37,720 nt of DNA. Origin: Oscillospiraceae bacterium. Its GTDB lineage: Bacteria > Bacillota_A > Clostridia > Oscillospirales > Oscillospiraceae. The position numbers and the translations under genes were made by a program. Numbering within the stretch: the first letter of the stretch is position 1; every line of letters starts with the position of its first letter. The stretch spans positions 1 to 37,720 of the forward strand of contig JAGBAI010000109.1 in the NCBI GenBank assembly GCA_017939025.1, given 5' to 3'. Under the pieces are notes generated by a model. The model was not told where the DNA came from. It ran no database searches and saw only the letters and a list, made by a program, of their open reading frames with translations. Shown one piece after another: positions 1 to 8,117 of this stretch.

Positions 1-177
1 AATAATTTGCTTCTAGCAATTACTCAAGAATTTTCGTTGGCTGTTCTAAATTCGTCTTATACACGATTCTTAAACAATCCATTATAATTGTCCAAGGTGT
101 TATAGTTTGTCTTTACGTTATTCAATTTACAAGGTACAGTGCCGAGGTCGTTCGCTTCGCTTTCGCTCGCTGCGAAC
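1..177 (-). other. Probable leader of an rRNA operon lying beyond the left edge
   Basis: Read on the minus strand, this stretch follows three strong tandem promoters and holds no open frame. It starts with a GC-rich hairpin (arms around 143-180, GAGGT...ACCTC) and then contains GTACCTTGTAAATTGAATAA (minus strand, around 117-136). That block closely resembles the conserved GTACCTTGAAAATTGAATA block in the pre-rRNA leader or spacer of Clostridia. The rRNA gene itself would start left of base 1. The resemblance is from memory and the rRNA is not in view, so the call is an inference from promoter architecture plus this motif. Confidence 0.6.
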
Positions 178-183
178 CTCTGT

Positions 184-212
184 ATTCTATCACAAGTTGT
201 TTCGTTTGTCAA
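184..212 (-). promoter_or_regulatory. rRNA-type promoter P1 (nearest the transcript)
   Basis: On the minus strand, -35 TTGACA (207-212) and -10 TAGAAT (184-189) are separated by exactly 17 bases. An A-tract directly upstream (CTTGAAAAAAGTTC) looks like an UP element. It is the last of three similar promoters. Confidence 0.8.
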
Positions 213-292
213 GAACTTTTTTCAAGTTTTTTCAAACTTTTTTGTGATTTGTTGTCGCCTCCAAGCTTTCGCTCTTCATCAGCAACTCGACT

Positions 293-321
293 ATGGTATC
301 ATAAGTTCTTCGTTTTGTCAA
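293..321 (-). promoter_or_regulatory. rRNA-type promoter P2 (middle)
   Basis: Minus-strand -35 TTGACA (316-321), 17-base spacer and -10 TACCAT (293-298). An upstream GGAAAAAAGTAC tract matches the A-tract of its two neighbours. It lies 109 bases upstream of P1. Confidence 0.72.
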
Positions 322-386
322 GTACTTTTTTCCTCAACTTTCGAAGCTCTTCGATTCATTTCCCGCCACCTCGCGGCGACTTGCAT

Positions 387-415
387 ATACTACCACAGCA
401 CCCATAATTTGTCAA
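387..415 (-). promoter_or_regulatory. rRNA-type promoter P3 (most upstream)
   Basis: Minus-strand -35 TTGACA (410-415), 17-base spacer and -10 TAGTAT (387-392), again preceded by an A-tract (GTAAAAAAGTGC). It sits only about 40 bases beyond the stop codon of the CBS-domain gene, so read-through from that gene would also enter this unit. Confidence 0.75.
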
Positions 416-454
416 GCACTTTTTTACAAAAACTGACATCTTTTTTTGTTGCTT

Positions 455-883
455 TTAACGGCTGGACAAATGGCTGCTGATTCGTGTCAGTGCATCTCTT
501 GCCTGTTGGTTGCTTTCTTCCTTTACTGCCAGATCCCCCAGGCTTACCATACCGCACAGCCGCCCATTTTCCATAACAGGCAGTCTTCTGATCTGTTTAT
601 TTCCCATAATGGCCGCTGCGTCCGCTGCTTCCATATCCGGGCGTACGGCAATAATGCTTGCCGTCATCACATCTGCCACAGTTGTATTTGTTGGAGACTT
701 CCCTGCCGCCAGGCACCGGGTGACGATGTCCCTGTCAGTGATCATCCCTTTCAGCCGCCCGTCGCTGCCGCAGACAGGCATTGCCCCGATGTTATAATGC
801 TCCATTGTCCGTGCCGCCACCAAAACGTTCTCCTCCGGATGGATCCGGATAGCAGGCGTGGTCATAACTTCCCTTAATTTCAT
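455..883 (-). CDS. Two-CBS-domain protein
   Basis: A 142-residue cytoplasmic protein made almost entirely of a tandem CBS pair. The first CBS unit spans roughly residues 1-60 (begins MKLREVMTTPAIRI, contains GMITDRDIV) and the second about 69-130 (VADVMTASIIAVRP, then GMVSLGDLAV). CBS pairs of this type bind adenine nucleotides. Stand-alone versions are usually of unknown target and resemble the regulatory module of IMP dehydrogenase. The start is supported by an AAGGGGG ribosome binding site 7-8 bases upstream. It is monocistronic, followed directly by the rRNA-type promoters. No catalytic domain is attached, so the partner cannot be named. Confidence 0.88.
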   Translation of the reverse strand: MKLREVMTTPAIRIHPEENVLVAARTMEHYNIGAMPVCGSDGRLKGMITDRDIVTRCLAAGKSPTNTTVADVMTASIIAVRPDMEAADAAAIMGNKQIRRLPVMENGRLCGMVSLGDLAVKEESNQQARDALTRISSHLSSR

Positions 884-989
884 GGCAAATCCCCCTTTGC
901 GGAGAGTTTTGCCATATCTTCCATGATTTATACCAGTTCGGGAATAAGAGTTAGATTTCAGGATCTCAGAGCCGGCTCAGCACCTAACT

Positions 990-1021
990 AAAAAAGGAAC
1001 AGCCGAAGCTGTTCCTTTTTA
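990..1021 (-). terminator. Rho-independent terminator after asd
   Basis: AAGGAACAGC-cgaa-GCTGTTCCTT stem flanked by A5 and T5 runs, 13 bases past the asd stop codon. It is symmetrical, so it could work in both directions. It closes the hom-lysC-asd unit. Confidence 0.9.
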
Positions 1022-1033
1022 ATAATATAGTAG

Positions 1034-2038
1034 TTACTTCTCGATCAGCAGCTCTGCGATCTGGATGCAGTTGGTGGCAGCGCCCTTGCGGACCTGGTCG
1101 CCGCAGCACCACAGGCACAGGCCGTTCTCGTCGGTCAGGTCGGGGCGGATACGGCCAACGTAGACAATATCCTGTCCGGAGGTATCCAGAGGCATGGGAT
1201 ACTGCTTGTTCTTCAGATCATCCACCAGCTTCACGCCGGGAGCGTCCTTCAGAATTTCTCTTGCCTCCTCCACAGAAACAGGGCGGTCAAAGTGCAGCTT
1301 CACGGAAATGGAATGGCTGCGCATAACAGGCACACGGACGCAGGTGCAGGAAACATTCATTTCGGGCAGGTGCATGATCTTCCGGCCCTCGAAGTGGAGC
1401 TTCATTTCCTCGCTGGTGTAGCCGTCCATCTGCTCGCCGCCGATCTGGGGGATCAGGTTGTAGGCAATCTGGTAAGCAAAGGTCTTGACATCAATGGGCT
1501 CGCCATTGCTCAGGGCCTTGATCTGGTTCTCCAGCTCTGCCATGCCGGCAACACCGGCACCGGAAACAGCCTGGTAAGTGGAGGCCACCATGCTCTTGAT
1601 GGGAGACAGCTTGTTCAGAGCGTTGACGGCAGTGACAGTGATGATGGTGGAGCAGTTGGGGTTACTGATGATGCCCTTGTGGTTCTTTGCATCCTCGGGG
1701 TTAACCTCAGGCACCACCAGAGGCACATCAGGATTCAGGCGGAAAGCGGAGGAGTTGTCGACAAAGACTGCACCGGCCTTGACGATGGCGGGGGCAAACT
1801 TCTCAGCAATGTCATTCTCAGCAGCGCCCAGAACGATATCCACGCCCTCGAAAGCAGTGTCGCAGGCTTCCTGGATCACCACATCCTCGCCCAGGAATTT
1901 CAGGGTCTTGCCTGCGCTGCGGGCAGATGCCAGAGGCACCAGCTTGCCGACGGGGAAATTGCGTTCTTCCAGAATGTTCATCATTTCCTGACCCACAGCG
2001 CCGGTAGCGCCCAGGACAGCAACAGTATACAGTTTCAT
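1034..2038 (-). CDS. asd: Aspartate-semialdehyde dehydrogenase
   Basis: Converts aspartyl phosphate to aspartate semialdehyde with NADPH, the branch-point step towards lysine, threonine and methionine. The 334-residue protein is of normal length. It has the N-terminal Rossmann motif (LGATGAVGQ, about residues 9-17), the catalytic cysteine in SNPNCSTII (Cys129) and the later RVPVMRSHSISV segment that carries substrate-binding Arg and His. The start chosen is MKLYTV, with GGAGG 8 bases upstream. An in-frame codon 15 bases earlier lies over that binding site and was rejected. It is the last gene of hom-lysC-asd and is followed by a strong terminator. The 178-base gap to lysC is mostly a palindromic repeat. 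Confidence 0.97.
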   Translation of the reverse strand: MKLYTVAVLGATGAVGQEMMNILEERNFPVGKLVPLASARSAGKTLKFLGEDVVIQEACDTAFEGVDIVLGAAENDIAEKFAPAIVKAGAVFVDNSSAFRLNPDVPLVVPEVNPEDAKNHKGIISNPNCSTIITVTAVNALNKLSPIKSMVASTYQAVSGAGVAGMAELENQIKALSNGEPIDVKTFAYQIAYNLIPQIGGEQMDGYTSEEMKLHFEGRKIMHLPEMNVSCTCVRVPVMRSHSISVKLHFDRPVSVEEAREILKDAPGVKLVDDLKNKQYPMPLDTSGQDIVYVGRIRPDLTDENGLCLWCCGDQVRKGAATNCIQIAELLIEK

Positions 2039-2064
2039 TTTACATACCTCCAAAAAAACGGTTC

Positions 2065-2200
2065 GTAGGGGAGGGGCAGTGCCCCTCCCGCAATCTTACC
2101 GCTATGACTATGTTCAATTCTTTCGCTATTGTTTCAGCTTTATATCATTCAAGCCCTGTGTAGCCGTTACATTGTGGGCGGGGCACTGCCCCGCCCCTAC
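2065..2200. repeat. GTAGGGG-type fold-back repeat between lysC and asd
   Basis: Two GC-rich palindromes (near 2068-2089 and 2176-2196) face each other in inverted orientation around an AT-rich core. The ends read CGTAGGGG... and ...CCCCTAC. The same design recurs at 3572-3650, 16342-16450, 31832-31968 and 34828-34965, and as a single palindrome at 34313-34342. It looks like a miniature mobile or extragenic palindromic element. Its effect on lysC-asd coupling is unknown. Confidence 0.8.
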
Positions 2201-2216
2201 AATATAGTACAGCAGT

Positions 2217-3536
2217 TTATTTTGTAATGAAGCTGTTGTACAGCACCCGGATGGCTTCCTTGAAGTCCTTGTTGTCCACGCCGAAGATGATGTTCAATTC
2301 ATCGGGGCCCTGGTTGATCATGCGGATATTGATGCCGCTTTCGCCCAGTGCGGCGAAGATCTTACCGGAGATACCGGGACGGTAGGCCATCTTCCGGCCC
2401 ACGGCGGCGACCACGGCAATGTTGTGGTGGACTTCCAGGGTATCCGTTTCTGCCTCTTCCTTGATCTCCGCCATGATGGTGTACAGCTCCTTCTCAATGG
2501 CCTTGGTGGGCAGAACCACAGAGACGTTGTCAATGCCGTTGGGGACGTAGTCCACAGAGATATTGTGGCGAACCAGAACCTTCAGAACCTTGTACAGGAC
2601 ACCAACCTGGTTGGACATGCCTCTCTTGCTGAGGGAGATGATGGAGAAATCCTTCTTGCCGGTGATGCCGGTAATGAAGCGGTCGGGATCATGGTCTTCC
2701 TCAAAGGACTCCTGGATCATGGTGCCGGGTGCGGAAGGATCGTTGGTGTTGCGGATATTGATGGGGATGTTCTTCTCACGGACAGGGAAGATGGCATCCT
2801 CGTGGAGCACCTGGGCGCCGGAGTAGCTCAGTTCCCGCAGCTCGTCATAGGTGACTTCGGGGATGGCCTGGGGATCATCCACAATCCGGGGGTCGGCCAT
2901 AAGAATACCGGAAACATCGGTCCAGTTCTCATAGATATCGGCATTCAGTGCAGCAGCTGCCAGTGCACCGGTAATGTCGGAGCCGCCCCGGGAGAAGGTG
3001 TGGATGGTGCCGTCAGGCATCGTGCCATAGAAACCGGGGATAACAGCGCCGTAGCCCATGACCACCTGGTGCTGCAGGGCGTCGTAAGAAGCCTCGGTAT
3101 CCACGGTGCCGTCCATCTTGAACTTGATCCAGTTGGCAGCGTCCACGAACTGGAAGCCCAGGTATGCTGCCAGCAGCTTGGCGGAGAAATACTCGCCACG
3201 GCTGACCAGCTCTTCCCGGCTGACTTCCTTGGCATCGATGCGCTTCTTCAGCTCGATGAATTCCGGCTCCAGCTGCAGATCCAGACCCAGCTCATCCCGG
3301 ATCTCCAGGTAACGGTTTACGATCATATCATAGATCTGAGAACAATCCACGCCGTACTTGACATGGGAATGGCACAGATACAGCAAATCGGTCAGCTTAT
3401 GGTCACCGCTGAACCGCTTGCCGGCTGCGGAGACGATGACGACCTTCCGGTCACGATCGGCCATCAGGATCTCCCGAACCTTGCGGTACTGTCCGGCGTC
3501 AGCCATGGAGCTGCCGCCAAATTTGACTACTTTCAT
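2217..3536 (-). CDS. lysC: Aspartate kinase
   Basis: Phosphorylates aspartate, the committed step of the aspartate family. The 439-residue protein has the kinase start VVKFGGSSMAD (residues 2-12), the substrate/ATP segments SRGEYFSAKLLA and FSRGGSDITGALAA, and a C-terminal ACT-type regulatory region from about residue 290 (begins ISLSKRGMSNQVGVL; the second ACT unit includes NIRMINQGPDELNI). This arrangement is typical of feedback-controlled enzymes. The start is MKVVKFGG with AGAGAGG 8 bases upstream; a longer frame of 18 codons overlaps a repeat and is not used. It lies between hom and asd. Because the neighbouring homoserine dehydrogenase has no ACT domain, allosteric control probably acts here. 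Confidence 0.96.
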   Translation of the reverse strand: MKVVKFGGSSMADAGQYRKVREILMADRDRKVVIVSAAGKRFSGDHKLTDLLYLCHSHVKYGVDCSQIYDMIVNRYLEIRDELGLDLQLEPEFIELKKRIDAKEVSREELVSRGEYFSAKLLAAYLGFQFVDAANWIKFKMDGTVDTEASYDALQHQVVMGYGAVIPGFYGTMPDGTIHTFSRGGSDITGALAAAALNADIYENWTDVSGILMADPRIVDDPQAIPEVTYDELRELSYSGAQVLHEDAIFPVREKNIPINIRNTNDPSAPGTMIQESFEEDHDPDRFITGITGKKDFSIISLSKRGMSNQVGVLYKVLKVLVRHNISVDYVPNGIDNVSVVLPTKAIEKELYTIMAEIKEEAETDTLEVHHNIAVVAAVGRKMAYRPGISGKIFAALGESGINIRMINQGPDELNIIFGVDNKDFKEAIRVLYNSFITK

Positions 3537-3571
3537 TTTATAAACCTCTCTCGATTTCAAAAAAACGTACC

Positions 3572-3650
3572 CGTAGGGGCCGATGCCCACATCGGCCCTT
3601 ATCTCAGGCTGCGCTTACGTGAAGGGCCGATGTAGGCATCGGCCCCTACG
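3572..3650. repeat. GTAGGGGCCGATG fold-back repeat between hom and lysC
   Basis: Left arm 3572-3598 and right arm 3624-3650 are inverted copies matching at 26 of 27 positions, around a short unrelated core. Nearly the same arms occur at 16342-16368 and 16424-16450, with a different core. This is the pattern of a small fold-back (MITE-like) element. Confidence 0.85.
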
Positions 3651-3667
3651 TTATACATATGACATTT

Positions 3668-4774
3668 TTAGCGGATGGCCGCCACAAAAGCCTCGGGGTT
3701 TTCCTTGATCCAGGCGTGCATCTTGGTCACGGACACACCCTTGACGATCTTGGCCTCGCCCCAGGTTTCAGCAGCTTCCTCTTCCCAGTTGCCCCGGACG
3801 TACCAGGTAAGCTCCACGCTGTTGTCGGCGGCAACCACTTCACCATAAGGTGCGTAGAAGCCCTTGCCGCTTAAGACATCCACCAGATCCTGCACCACAT
3901 TATATGCAGTGGGATACCGGCCTGCGCCCTGACCGTAGAAGCTCATCCGGTCGGAAGTTTCACCGACGAAGGTGATGAGGTTGTAGTTCATGGGCACGGC
4001 AGCCTCCAGCTCGCCGGCGGAAACCAGGGTAGGCTGGACATAAATGCTGTATCCGTTCTCCGTACGCTTGCCGGTGGAAATCAGCTTGCACACCAGACCG
4101 TGGGCCTTGAAATTCTCCACGTCCTGAGCCTGGATGTTGCGGATGCCCGCCACAGGAACGGTATTCTTATCCACAGTAACGCCGAAAGCGATGTTGGAGG
4201 ACAAAATCACCTTATGCCAGGTGTCGATGCCGTCCACGTCGGTGGAGGGATTGGCCTCAGCATAACCCAGCTTCTGGGCCTGCTTCAGCACATCTGCATA
4301 GTCTAAACCAAAGCGGGTCATGTTGTCAAGAATGTAGTTGCAGGTACCGTTCATAATACCGCCCACTTCGTTGATCTTCTGAACCCGGCGGGCACGCTCC
4401 AGCTCAGAAAGCCAGCCGATGCCGCCGCCCACCGCAGCGGTGGAACGGAACGCAACGCCCTTCTCCTTGGCCAGAGGCAGCAGCGCATCGTAGAAGGTGC
4501 AGACCAGGGCCTTGTTGGAGGTGACCACATTCTTGCCGTTTTCAATGGCAGCGCGGACAAACTCATAAGCCGGGTGCAGGCCGCCCATGGCCTCCACCAC
4601 GGTGTCGATCTCGGGATCCTCCACGATCAGTCTGATATCCTTGACGGATTCGGCATCGGGGAGATTGATGTCCTCCAGGCACAGGACCTTAGTCACCTGC
4701 ATATCATCTCGGGAAGTCGTGATCTCATACACGCCCCGGCCAACCACGCCGAAGCCTAATAATCCGATCTTCAT
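3668..4774 (-). CDS. hom: Homoserine dehydrogenase, short form without ACT domain
   Basis: Reduces aspartate semialdehyde to homoserine. The N-terminal nucleotide-binding motif is GLLGFGVVGRGVYEI (residues 3-17). The catalytic region includes GGIMNGTCNYIL and EANPSTDVDGIDTWHK, where Asp and Lys carry out hydride transfer in this family. The protein is 368 residues long. Many Firmicute enzymes exceed 400 because of a C-terminal ACT domain, and this one ends at KENPEAFVAAIR with none visible. GGAGG lies 7 bases before the ATG. It is the first gene of hom-lysC-asd and diverges from thrC. Confidence 0.95.
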   Translation of the reverse strand: MKIGLLGFGVVGRGVYEITTSRDDMQVTKVLCLEDINLPDAESVKDIRLIVEDPEIDTVVEAMGGLHPAYEFVRAAIENGKNVVTSNKALVCTFYDALLPLAKEKGVAFRSTAAVGGGIGWLSELERARRVQKINEVGGIMNGTCNYILDNMTRFGLDYADVLKQAQKLGYAEANPSTDVDGIDTWHKVILSSNIAFGVTVDKNTVPVAGIRNIQAQDVENFKAHGLVCKLISTGKRTENGYSIYVQPTLVSAGELEAAVPMNYNLITFVGETSDRMSFYGQGAGRYPTAYNVVQDLVDVLSGKGFYAPYGEVVAADNSVELTWYVRGNWEEEAAETWGEAKIVKGVSVTKMHAWIKENPEAFVAAIR

Positions 4775-4866
4775 ATAACATCCTCCGTTAATTTTCTGTG
4801 TTTTTTGGTAACTTCGCTTAAATCAAATGTGTCCACGACGAAAACACTTGCTTTTTTACGAAAAAC

Positions 4867-4895
4867 AGTATATCATAGACCTGCAAAAATTGCAA
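4867..4895 (-). promoter_or_regulatory. Promoter of hom-lysC-asd
   Basis: Minus-strand TTGCAA (4890-4895), 17-base spacer, TATACT (4867-4872), giving a leader of roughly 90 bases before the hom ATG. No T-box-like or riboswitch fold was recognised in that leader. Confidence 0.72.
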
Positions 4896-4971
4896 CTAAG
4901 ATAAAAAGCCAAGGATTGCCGGGAAACAGCCCGCTTTTTGTGTAAATAGTCACAAACAGAATCCAAAATAC

Positions 4972-5169
4972 GCACTGGCGCGGCAGCGCCCCAAAAGCTC
5001 CCTCTGATGAGGGAGCTGTCGCCACTGGCGACTGAGGGAGAGAAAAGGTTGCAGCTACAGTGTTGTTCCTTAAAGCGCAAAACCCTGACGCCGTTCTCTC
5101 CCTCAGTCACGCTGTTCGCGTGACAGCTCCCTCATCAGAGGGAGCCTTTGGGCGCTGCCGCGCCACTGC
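4972..5169. repeat. Large fold-back element upstream of thrC
   Basis: The arms 4972-5045 and 5092-5169 are long inverted copies. Each carries GCTCCCTCTGATGAGGGAGC and a CTGAGGGAGAGAA segment, and the outer ends are GCACTGGCGCGGCAGCGCC and its complement. The core (about 46 bases) is non-coding. The right end lies 38 bases before the thrC start codon, so the thrC transcript may begin in or read through it. This is the typical layout of a MITE-like element. Confidence 0.85.
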
Positions 5170-5207
5170 AACATAACTATAACCTTTGTTATCAAGGAGA
5201 ATTTACC

Positions 5208-6653
5208 ATGATTTACCATTCCACCCGCAGCAAAGCTTACCGCGCCGATTCCGCCCAGGCCGTTCTGGAAGGCCTGGCTCCCGACGGCGGCCTCTATATG
5301 CCCGAAAACCTGCCTGCCTTTGACTGGAAAGCCTGCCTTTCCGGTTCTTCCATGGATATGTCCACCATGATCCTCTCTGCCCTGCTGCCGGACATCCCCA
5401 ATATGCCCGAACTGGTAAAACGCGCTTACACCGGCAAGTTTGAGACGGATCATCTGACCCCCACCGTTCCCGTGGGTGATTTCGGTGTGCTGGAGCTGTT
5501 CCGGGGCCCCACCTCTGCTTTCAAAGATGTGGCCCTTTCCATGCTGCCCCAGCTTCTGACTGCCGCCAAGGATGTGAAGGGCCAGGAAAAGGACATTCTC
5601 ATCCTCACTGCCACCTCCGGCGACACCGGCAAGGCCGCCCTGGAGGGCTTCCACGATGTGCCCGGTATTAAAATCTGCGTGTTCTATCCTCACGGCGGTG
5701 TATCCCAGGTGCAGCGGGCCCAGATGGTGACCCAGGAGGGTGAAAACGTAGCCGTCTGTGCCGTGTACGGCAACTTTGACGATGCCCAGACCGGCGTGAA
5801 GAACATCTTCGCCGCCTGCCGTGACAAGGAGCTGCCTGTGGCCTTGTCCAGCGCCAACTCCATCAACATCGGCCGTCTGGCTCCCCAGATCATGTACTAC
5901 TTCCGCTCCTACCGGGATCTGATGGACGCCGGTAAGATCCAGCCGGGGGACGAGGTGAACTTCTCCGTTCCCACCGGCAACTTTGGCGATATTCTGGCAG
6001 GCTACCTGGCAAAGCTTTTGGGCCTGCCCGTGGGTAAGCTGATCTGTGCTTCCAACGCCAATAACGTTCTGACTGACTTCATCCGCACCGGCACCTACGA
6101 CCGCAAGCGGCCCCTGCTGAAGACCACCTCTCCCTCCATGGACATTCTGGTGTCCTCCAACTTAGAGCGCCTGCTGTACCTGCTGTCCGGCGATACCGCA
6201 TTGGTTGCCGGGCTGATGACCAAGCTGAACAGGGAAGGCGTCTACACCGTCCCTGCTGACCTGCTGGCAAAGATCCAGAGCGAGTTCACCGCCTATTACT
6301 GCGACGATGACCGGGCTGACGAGATCATGGGCCGTGTTTACAAGGATTACGGCTATCTGTGCGATCCCCACACTGCCTCCGGCTGGGCTGCTGCCGAGGA
6401 TTATGTGGCTGAGACCGGCGACGACCGTGCTATGGTGGTTCTGTCCACTGCTTCTCCCTATAAGTTCCCTGTTGCCGTCCTAAACGCCATCGGCGGCGAT
6501 ATCAGCGGCACCGAATTTGAGCAGATGAACAGACTCTCCCAGATCACCGGCGTGCCCGTTCCCAGGAATCTGGCAACGCTGGAAGGCAAAGAGGAAAAGC
6601 ACACCGGTGTCATCGAAAAGGATAAGATGCTGGAATATGTGCTGAGTCTGTAA
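5208..6653 (+). CDS. thrC: Threonine synthase
   Basis: Converts O-phosphohomoserine to threonine using pyridoxal phosphate. The 481-residue protein starts MIYHSTRSKAYRADS and carries the PLP lysine in GPTSAFKDVALSM (Lys106), the cofactor phosphate loop VPTGNFGDILAGYLA, and ATSGDTGKAALEGF, all diagnostic of the fold-II enzyme. AAGGAGA sits 7 bases before the chosen ATG. A frame extending 20 codons upstream runs into the fold-back element and was rejected. It is followed by a repeat and then thrB, so both last steps of threonine synthesis are read together, divergent from hom. No clear promoter was found next to it. Confidence 0.97.
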   Translation: MIYHSTRSKAYRADSAQAVLEGLAPDGGLYMPENLPAFDWKACLSGSSMDMSTMILSALLPDIPNMPELVKRAYTGKFETDHLTPTVPVGDFGVLELFRGPTSAFKDVALSMLPQLLTAAKDVKGQEKDILILTATSGDTGKAALEGFHDVPGIKICVFYPHGGVSQVQRAQMVTQEGENVAVCAVYGNFDDAQTGVKNIFAACRDKELPVALSSANSINIGRLAPQIMYYFRSYRDLMDAGKIQPGDEVNFSVPTGNFGDILAGYLAKLLGLPVGKLICASNANNVLTDFIRTGTYDRKRPLLKTTSPSMDILVSSNLERLLYLLSGDTALVAGLMTKLNREGVYTVPADLLAKIQSEFTAYYCDDDRADEIMGRVYKDYGYLCDPHTASGWAAAEDYVAETGDDRAMVVLSTASPYKFPVAVLNAIGGDISGTEFEQMNRLSQITGVPVPRNLATLEGKEEKHTGVIEKDKMLEYVLSL

Positions 6654-6657
6654 AAAA

Positions 6658-6842
6658 GCCTTCCCCTCTGGGGAAGGTGGCACGCCGTTAGGCGTGACGG
6701 ATGAGGGTGTCGCGAAGCGACAAAAACACGCCACCGTGCGCCCCTCCGGGGCGACCCTCATCCGTCTTCAAAACCGCCTGACGGCGCTTTTGAATCCACC
6801 TTCCCCGGAGGGGAAGGCATTGGCGCTGCCGCGCCAGTGCAA
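6658..6842. repeat. CCTTCCCC/GACGGATGAGGG fold-back element between thrC and thrB
   Basis: Inverted arms begin GCCTTCCCCTC-GGGGAAGGTGG and continue to GACGGATGAGGGT (left about 6658-6710, right about 6752-6818). The right side is followed by GGCGCTGCCGCGCC and TGCAAC, the same terminus that ends the element before thrC. A third relative begins at 37585. The right end lies 20 bases before the thrB ATG. Confidence 0.85.
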
Positions 6843-6862
6843 CCATCGAACAGGAGAAACCT

Positions 6863-7753
6863 ATGAAACGAGTCACCATCCGCGTTCCTGCCACCACTGC
6901 CAATCTTGGCCCGGGCTTTGATGCCTTCGGCTGCGCATTGAGCCTTTATACCGACGTAACCTTCGAAGAAATGGAGGAAGGATTGGAGATCACCGGTTGC
7001 CCTGAAGAATTCACCGGCCCGGACAATCTGGTCTATACCTCCTACTGTGCCGTCCTAAGCACCATGAGCGAGGAAGTGAGGGGCGTGAAAATCCACATTG
7101 ACGCCCACATCCCCATCTGCCGGGGCTTAGGTTCCTCCGCTGCCCTTCTGGTGGCCGGTGCCATGGGTGCCAACGTCCTCCGGGGCAATAAACTGTCTAC
7201 CCAGGGCCTTTTAAACATCACCAACGCCATGGAGGGCCACCCGGATAACCTGGCACCTGCCTTCTATGGCGGCCTCACCGCCTCCATGGTGGACGGTGGT
7301 CTGCCGGTGTCCGTCAGCTTCCCCCTGCACCCGGACTGGGAATTCCTGGCCCTGATCCCGGATTTCGACCTGCCCACCACCCTGGCCCGTTCTGTCCTGC
7401 CCGAGCAGGTAAGCCGCGGCGATGCCATTTACAACATTTCCCACGGTGCCCTGGTGTTAAAAGCACTGGAGCTGGGGGACGAAAAGCTCCTGCGCAACGC
7501 CATGCAGGACAAGCTCCACCAGAACTACCGGAAAAAGCTGATCCCCGACTACGAAAAAATCGAAGCGCTGGTGCGCACCACCGGAGCCGCCTTTTGCCTG
7601 TCCGGTGCCGGCCCTACCCTGCTGTGCATCACCCAGGACAGTAAGCTGGAAGAGAAGCTGGCGAAAAAGCTCCACGCCATCACCGAACAAAACTGGCAGA
7701 TGCTGCCCCTCCATGTGGAATTCCAGGGCGCGCATGTCATTGCCGCAGAATAA
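6863..7753 (+). CDS. thrB: Homoserine kinase
   Basis: Phosphorylates homoserine for ThrC. A 296-residue GHMP-family kinase: the N-terminal motif VPATTANLGPGFDAFGCAL (8-26), the ATP-binding glycine loop CRGLGSSAALLVAGA (87-101) and the C-terminal GAAFCLSGAGPTLLCI segment are all present. The start has CAGGAGA 7 bases upstream. It is second in the thrC-thrB unit and followed by a rho-independent terminator. Confidence 0.96.
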   Translation: MKRVTIRVPATTANLGPGFDAFGCALSLYTDVTFEEMEEGLEITGCPEEFTGPDNLVYTSYCAVLSTMSEEVRGVKIHIDAHIPICRGLGSSAALLVAGAMGANVLRGNKLSTQGLLNITNAMEGHPDNLAPAFYGGLTASMVDGGLPVSVSFPLHPDWEFLALIPDFDLPTTLARSVLPEQVSRGDAIYNISHGALVLKALELGDEKLLRNAMQDKLHQNYRKKLIPDYEKIEALVRTTGAAFCLSGAGPTLLCITQDSKLEEKLAKKLHAITEQNWQMLPLHVEFQGAHVIAAE

Positions 7754-7770
7754 GAAAAGTAATAAAAAGA

Positions 7771-7804
7771 GCTTCTGCACGTTTTGGTACAGAAGCCTTT
7801 TTTA
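7771..7804 (+). terminator. Terminator after thrB
   Basis: GCTTCTG (7771-7777) pairs with CAGAAGC (7790-7796), followed by a run of T. An A-rich run on the other side may let it serve the convergent gene at 7802-8095 as well. Confidence 0.8.
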
Positions 7805-8095
7805 ATATAATTGATACCCTCTCTTGGCATACGCAATGGTATAGTAAAACATCTTCCTGCACAGGGCTCCCTCAATTCTTACCAACGCATACATAATTTC
7901 TTCCAGGTCCTCATCGTCACAATAATCCGGTACGTTCAGCCGCTCCGCAAGGCGCTCCCGGCAATCCGAAAGGATCTTATAACCCTTTGTATAGTCACTG
8001 TCCTCGTCCCAGATGCTTTTTACCCAGGGTATGAAACTCTGAATACTCAACATATTATCGTAGATTTCTATAAAGTCCCGTTCCATCTGATCCAT
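7802..8095 (-). CDS. Unknown 97-residue acidic helical protein
   Basis: Not recognised with confidence. The sequence begins MDQMERDFIEIYDN and is acidic, probably all-helical, with an aromatic-rich C-terminal helix (MFYYTIAYAKRGYQLY) and no signal peptide. The segment YTKGYKILSDCRERLAERLN faintly recalls the DUF6809 group of small Firmicute proteins, from memory only. The start is chosen for AAGGGGTGG 5 bases upstream; an earlier in-frame ATG 51 bases upstream falls inside the promoter spacer. It has a near-consensus promoter of its own and diverges from a small ribbon-helix-helix-like gene, which could be its repressor. A toxin-antitoxin or regulator-target pair are both possible. Confidence 0.7.
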   Translation of the reverse strand: MDQMERDFIEIYDNMLSIQSFIPWVKSIWDEDSDYTKGYKILSDCRERLAERLNVPDYCDDEDLEEIMYALVRIEGALCRKMFYYTIAYAKRGYQLY

Positions 8096-8117
8096 TACAT
8101 CCACCCCTTGTATGCAA

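Noticed and set aside
139..877. Plus-strand open frames at the left edge
   Set aside because: They overlap the promoter repeats and the antisense of the CBS gene, with no binding sites and no domain.
4775..4866. A threonine or methionine leader, T-box or riboswitch before hom
   Set aside because: The leader is short, and no T-box sequence, terminator pair or leader peptide rich in Thr codons was found.
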